From: Deltaproteobacteria bacterium
GTDB taxonomy: Bacteria > Desulfobacterota > Binatia > Binatales > Binataceae
NCBI GenBank assembly: GCA_021799495.1
Contig: JAJZAI010000022.1
Coordinates: 1 to 54,771 of the forward strand
Length of the DNA stretch: 54,771 nt
Direction of reading: 5' to 3'
Shown here: piece after piece, positions 51,603 through 54,771 of the stretch
Position numbering within the stretch: the stretch's first letter is position 1
Layout of the letters: every line of letters begins with the position of its first letter
Made by a program: the position numbers and the translations under genes
The notes under the pieces: generated by a model
What the model saw: the letters and a program-made list of their open reading frames with translations, nothing else
What the model was told of the DNA's origin: nothing
Database searches by the model: none

Positions 51603-53132
51603 ATGGAATACGACGACATCGTTGTGGGCGCCGGATCGGCCGGCGCGGCGCTGGCCGCGCGCCTGAGCGAGGATCCGGATCGCAGCGTGTTGCTGCTCGA
51701 GGCCGGCGCGGATTATCAGGCGGTCGAACAGACTCCGGGCGATCTGCTGCGCACCTGGATTTCCGCCGGACCGCACGACTGGGGTTTCGTCGCGAAAGCC
51801 ACGGCGGATCGCGAAATCGCCTATCCGCGCGGCAAGGTGACAGGCGGATGCTCGGCCGTGAACGGGCATATCGCGCTGCGCGGCACGCCCGAGGATTTCG
51901 ACGAATGGGCGGCGTGGGGCAATCCGGAACGGAGTTTCGACAAAATCCTGCCCTACTACCGCAAGCTCGAAAACGATCGCGACGCGGATGGGGATTTTCA
52001 CGGCGCCAACGGTCCGATCTGGATCGAACGGCCGCGGCGCGAATCATGGCAGCCGATCAATCAGGCGTTTTACGACGGGTGCAGGGAGATCGGCTACGCG
52101 GAGGCCTGGGACCATAACGATCCGCGCTCGACCGGCGTGGGGCCGTGGCCGCGCAACCGGCGCGACGGCGTGCGCATCTCCACCGCGATCGGCTACCTGC
52201 ATCCTGCGCGCCATCGGCTGAACCTTACGATTCGCCCGTTCTGCAATATCCATCGCGTGATCGTCGAAGGCGGCCGCGCGGCCGGCGTCGAGGTGGAATG
52301 CGGCGGCGCGGCGCAAACCGTCCGGGCGCGCCGGATTACGCTCTCGGCGGGCGCAATCAATTCGCCCGCAATCTTGATGCGCTCCGGAATCGGCCCGCGC
52401 GCCGAACTCGAAAAACTGGGTGTGTGCTGCGTCGTCGATGCGCCGGGAGTGGGCGCGAATCTGATTGATCACGTGCTCGCGCCGGTGGTCGCGATTCCGG
52501 CGCCCGGCGCGCCGCACGATCCGCAGGTCACGAATCCAGTCGGAATCCGTTACACCGCGAGCGGATCGGACGAGTTCAACGACATGCAGATGTACGTGCT
52601 GAATTTTTTCGACAAGTCGCTGTGGATTGGCTCCGAACTCGATTTGCCTGTGCCGAGCATCGCGCTCGCGCCCGGCCTGCAGCGCCCGCGGGCGCGCGGC
52701 CGCGTCAGCCTGCGCAGCGCCGATCCGAACGTACCGGCGGCGATCGATTTGAACTATCTGGGCGACCCGGAGGATTTGCGCCGGATGGCCGACGGCGTGC
52801 GGCTGGCGTGGCGGATCATGAACGGCAAACGCTTCGCGCCGTATATAAAAGAGTTCGTCAACATAAGCGCCGAAACCGTCGCGTCGGACGCCGCCGCCGC
52901 TGATTTCGTGCGCGCCAACTGTGGCACGATCTATCATCCGGTGGGTACGGCGAAGATGGGGCCAGCCGGCGATCCGATGGCGGTGGTCGATCAGTATTGC
53001 CAGGTGCGCGGCGTCGAAGGGTTGCGCGTCGCCGACGCCTCGGTGATGCCGAATATCGTGCGGGCCAACACCAATTTGACCTGCATCATGATTGGCGAAC
53101 GCGTCGCGGACTGGATGCGCGCGCAGGCGTAG
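51603..53132 (+). CDS. GMC-family FAD oxidoreductase
   Basis: Flavin-dependent alcohol/choline dehydrogenase-type enzyme of 509 residues. The FAD dinucleotide fold is DDIVVGAGSAGAALAARLSE (residues 4-23), GMC signature 1 lies in YPRGKVTGGCSAVNGHIALR (near 78) and signature 2 in ITLSAGAINSPAILMRSGIG (near 240). The catalytic His is in YHPVGTAKMG (near 446) and the second residue in RANTNLT (Asn near 490). Choline, sugars, alkanols and others are possible substrates. The SDR gene follows after 46 bp. Confidence 0.92.
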   Translation: MEYDDIVVGAGSAGAALAARLSEDPDRSVLLLEAGADYQAVEQTPGDLLRTWISAGPHDWGFVAKATADREIAYPRGKVTGGCSAVNGHIALRGTPEDFDEWAAWGNPERSFDKILPYYRKLENDRDADGDFHGANGPIWIERPRRESWQPINQAFYDGCREIGYAEAWDHNDPRSTGVGPWPRNRRDGVRISTAIGYLHPARHRLNLTIRPFCNIHRVIVEGGRAAGVEVECGGAAQTVRARRITLSAGAINSPAILMRSGIGPRAELEKLGVCCVVDAPGVGANLIDHVLAPVVAIPAPGAPHDPQVTNPVGIRYTASGSDEFNDMQMYVLNFFDKSLWIGSELDLPVPSIALAPGLQRPRARGRVSLRSADPNVPAAIDLNYLGDPEDLRRMADGVRLAWRIMNGKRFAPYIKEFVNISAETVASDAAAADFVRANCGTIYHPVGTAKMGPAGDPMAVVDQYCQVRGVEGLRVADASVMPNIVRANTNLTCIMIGERVADWMRAQA

Positions 53133-53178
53133 CATTCCGGGCTCGCCACGCAATCGCACGAAAGGATTGGAGGTTAAG

Positions 53179-53946
53179 ATGGGCAAACTCGATGGGCGCG
53201 TCGCGGTAATCACCGGCGGCTCGGGCGGAATCGGCCGCGCGGCGGCGAAACGTTTCGTCGATGAGGGCGCGAAGGCGTTGCTGGTCGATCTCGACGAGCG
53301 CGCGTTGCGCGACGCGGTCGAGGCGATCGGCGGCAAGCATGCGAGTTCGATCGTCGCCGACGTGACCAGCGACGACGACACGCGGAAATATGTCGAAGCC
53401 GCCGTCGAACGCTACGGCCGGCTGGATATCTACCTCGCCAACGCGGGCGTCGAAGGCAAATTTATCCATATCAGAGATTTGCCGGCTGAAGCTTTCGATC
53501 GCGTGATCGCGGTCAACGTGCGCGGCGTATTTCTCGGTCTGAAGCATGTGATTCCCGCGATGGCGAAGGGCGGCGGCGGCAGCATCGTGATTACCTCGTC
53601 GGTCGCCGGCATCCACGGCTTTCCCGGCGGCTCGGCCTACGTCGCGAGCAAGCACGCCGTGATCGGGCTGATGCGCACGGCCGCGCTCGAATGCGCGCCG
53701 ATGAAGATTCGCGTCAACACGGTAAATCCCGCGCCGATCGAAACGCGGATGATGCGATCGATCGAGGAGCAGATGGCGCCCGGACATGCCGGTCAGGCGA
53801 AGGAGCAATTCCAGAGCGGCGTTCCGCTCGGCCGCTATGGCCATCCGGAGGAAGTCGCGGACGTGATGCTGTTCCTGGCGTCGGACCAGAGCCGTTACTG
53901 CACGGGCGGCGTTTACATGGTGGACGGCGGCGTCTCCGCGACCTGA
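53179..53946 (+). CDS. Short-chain dehydrogenase/reductase
   Basis: Classical SDR. NAD(P)-binding TGGSGGIGRAA (residues 12-22), the acidic VDLDE (favouring NAD), NAG motif in YLANAGVEG (near 88), catalytic Ser in ITSSVAGIHG (near 139), and Tyr-Lys in SAYVASKHAV (near 152-156). Length 255 is normal and the C-terminal TGGVYMVDGG is typical of FabG-like enzymes. Start ATG 53179 follows GGAGG by 6 nt. Probably cotranscribed with the GMC oxidoreductase, giving two successive oxidations. Confidence 0.92.
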   Translation: MGKLDGRVAVITGGSGGIGRAAAKRFVDEGAKALLVDLDERALRDAVEAIGGKHASSIVADVTSDDDTRKYVEAAVERYGRLDIYLANAGVEGKFIHIRDLPAEAFDRVIAVNVRGVFLGLKHVIPAMAKGGGGSIVITSSVAGIHGFPGGSAYVASKHAVIGLMRTAALECAPMKIRVNTVNPAPIETRMMRSIEEQMAPGHAGQAKEQFQSGVPLGRYGHPEEVADVMLFLASDQSRYCTGGVYMVDGGVSAT

Positions 53947-53994
53947 GTACGCGCGCACATCACTTCACAGCCGATGTCAAAGATTAGCGAAGTT

Positions 53995-54003
53995 TGCTAT
54001 TAT
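53995..54003 (+). promoter_or_regulatory. Extended -10 promoter before parD-like gene
   Basis: TGCTATTAT fits an extended -10 element (TGnTATAAT with one change). It ends 31 bp before the antitoxin start, leaving room for a short leader with GGAG. No convincing -35 is seen, which is allowed for extended -10 promoters. The toxin-antitoxin operon would be autoregulated here. Confidence 0.45.
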
Positions 54004-54034
54004 CCCTTAAAAACCCCGGGATCGGAGTCGCGCG

Positions 54035-54307
54035 ATGAATGTTTCTTTAACCCCGGAATTGGAAAAAATCGTCGCCGAGCGCGTCGGCTCGGGACGCTAC
54101 GCCTCAGCCAGCGAGGTGATCCGCGAAGCGCTCCGACTGCTGGAGGAGCGCGATCAGCTCAACCAGTTGCGCGAGGAGGTCCGGCGCGGGCTTGAACATC
54201 TCGACCAGGGACGGCATCGGCCGTTCGATGATCAAGCGCTCAATCGCATCAAACGCCAAGGCCGGGAACGAGTCGCTGCCGCGCGGCATAAAGGCCGGGC
54301 GCGGTGA
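54035..54307 (+). CDS. parD: ParD-type antitoxin
   Basis: A 90-residue antitoxin. The N-terminal ribbon-helix-helix MNVSLTPELEKIVAERVGSG and YASASEVIREALRLLEERD binds its promoter; the C-terminal half is charged and would wrap the toxin. The form and length are those of ParD/CC2985 proteins. Its TGA overlaps the toxin GTG start at 54304 by four bases. Confidence 0.88.
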   Translation: MNVSLTPELEKIVAERVGSGRYASASEVIREALRLLEERDQLNQLREEVRRGLEHLDQGRHRPFDDQALNRIKRQGRERVAAARHKGRAR

Positions 54308-54675
54308 GCGAGGTTATCCTTTCCGAACTGGCCGAGGCCGATCTCACCGACATCTGGGTTTTCGCCGCGCAGGACGATGTGGAAGCCGCCGACCGCCTGC
54401 TCGATCAGATTTACGAGAAGCGCCAGTTCCTGGCCAATTCACCCAAGGCGGGTCGGCGGCGACCCGAACTCGACCCTTCGCTTCGAAGCTTTGCGGCCGG
54501 CAACTACGTGATCTTCTATCGCGAAAGCCCCAGCGGCATCGAAGTCGCGCGCGTGCTGTACGGCCGCCGCGACATCCCTCTCTTTTCGGTTCCTGAGCGT
54601 CGCGTCAGTCGCGGTTTCTTCTCTGTGGCGGCGCCGTCATTTTCGGGTAGTGTCGCGGAGTTGGTGGAAAAGTGA
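54304..54675 (+). CDS. parE: ParE-type toxin with replaced C-terminus
   Basis: RelE/ParE fold toxin. Residues 1-98 (ILSELAEADLTDIWVFAAQD, NSPKAGRRRPELDPSLRSFA, NYVIFYRESPSGIEVARVLY, GRRDIPLF) are the normal full length of the family. About 25 further residues follow; the last nine (SVAELVEK and stop) are read from the terminal repeat beginning at 54646. ParE toxins poison DNA gyrase, and the natural end probably lay just after GRRDIPLF. The tail may make it inactive or leave it unaffected. GTG start overlaps the antitoxin stop. Confidence 0.82.
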   Translation: MSEVILSELAEADLTDIWVFAAQDDVEAADRLLDQIYEKRQFLANSPKAGRRRPELDPSLRSFAAGNYVIFYRESPSGIEVARVLYGRRDIPLFSVPERRVSRGFFSVAAPSFSGSVAELVEK

Positions 54676-54769
54676 AAAGGCGTCAAGATCCGGTGAGTTG
54701 AGCCACAACTCGCGCCCGCTGTTGGGCGGGTGCCGAAGGATGACGCCGTGGAGAGGGATAGCAGGAGTC
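54646..54769. repeat. Right copy of terminal inverted repeat
   Basis: Exact reverse complement of bases 1-124, followed by two more bases to the window end. The element edge is at 54646, inside the extended toxin reading frame. Both window ends therefore show the same end of the same element, facing outward in opposite orientations. Confidence 0.85.
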
Positions 54770-54771
54770 GG

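Overview
The window is a GC-rich (mostly mid-60s % by eye), densely coded stretch of bacterial chromosome. Gene content is Gram-negative (Slt-type lytic transglycosylase, several lipoproteins, BolA/monothiol glutaredoxin pair, yggS-proC-yggT-yggU block). Many short-chain, CoA-transferase, hydantoinase, Rieske and amidohydrolase-type enzymes suggest an uncultured soil or sediment heterotroph, possibly a Binatota- or deltaproteobacteria-like lineage. That placement is an inference from style, not shown by any marker gene here. The first and last about 124 bases are perfect inverted copies of each other, so both window ends most likely run into the same multicopy mobile element.

Layout. 0.1-1.8 kb: a truncated, less GC-rich DUF4145-like gene, a methyltransferase and a small beta-flower-like protein. 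2-12.4 kb: housekeeping core (hflX, pgsA-like, HAD phosphatase, two exported proteins, DUF429 protein coupled to a Slt-type transglycosylase, maf, yggS-proC-yggT-yggU, FmdB-like zinc ribbon with a clear terminator). 12.4-17 kb: a translationally coupled operon of a zinc alcohol dehydrogenase and hydantoinase/oxoprolinase A and B subunits. 17-26.3 kb: Nudix, GT2, lipoprotein, VOC, persulfide dioxygenase-rhodanese fusion, anion transporter, thiI, CoA pyrophosphatase, CYTH protein and an unrecognised 395-residue protein. 26.3-35.1 kb: a catabolic region with a family III CoA transferase, a Rieske oxygenase-reductase pair, an M20-like protein lacking its usual metal-ligand motifs, bolA-grxD, DoxX, a lactonase-like MBL enzyme and an amidohydrolase. 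35.2-38.3 kb: an orphan pro-kumamolisin-domain lipoprotein, then a selenium-binding-protein/methanethiol-oxidase homologue coupled to a membrane protein with a His-rich loop.

38.3-44.1 kb is the accessory region. It is poorer in GC and contains a candidate structured RNA immediately followed by a well-formed class II (serine-type) tRNA that carries a glycine-type UCC anticodon. It also contains repeated palindromes, an in-frame chimera of a membrane protein with the C-terminal tail of a tyrosine recombinase, a decayed IS21-type istB, a large secreted protein of foreign composition and a frameshifted IS3 transposase. 44-51.4 kb: an ICMT-like methyltransferase, a frameshifted MFS transporter (with a decayed fragment of a paralogue 2.8 kb away), tag, a zinc-ribbon membrane protein, a Fur regulator, and a perR-katG unit with PerR-like operators. 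51.6-54.7 kb: a GMC oxidoreductase, an SDR dehydrogenase, and a ParDE-type toxin-antitoxin pair whose toxin reads into the terminal repeat.

The strongest candidate for something undescribed is the tRNA with its adjacent structured RNA. SerRS does not read the anticodon, so a serine-type tRNA with anticodon UCC would be expected to place serine at GGA glycine codons, if it is expressed and charged.
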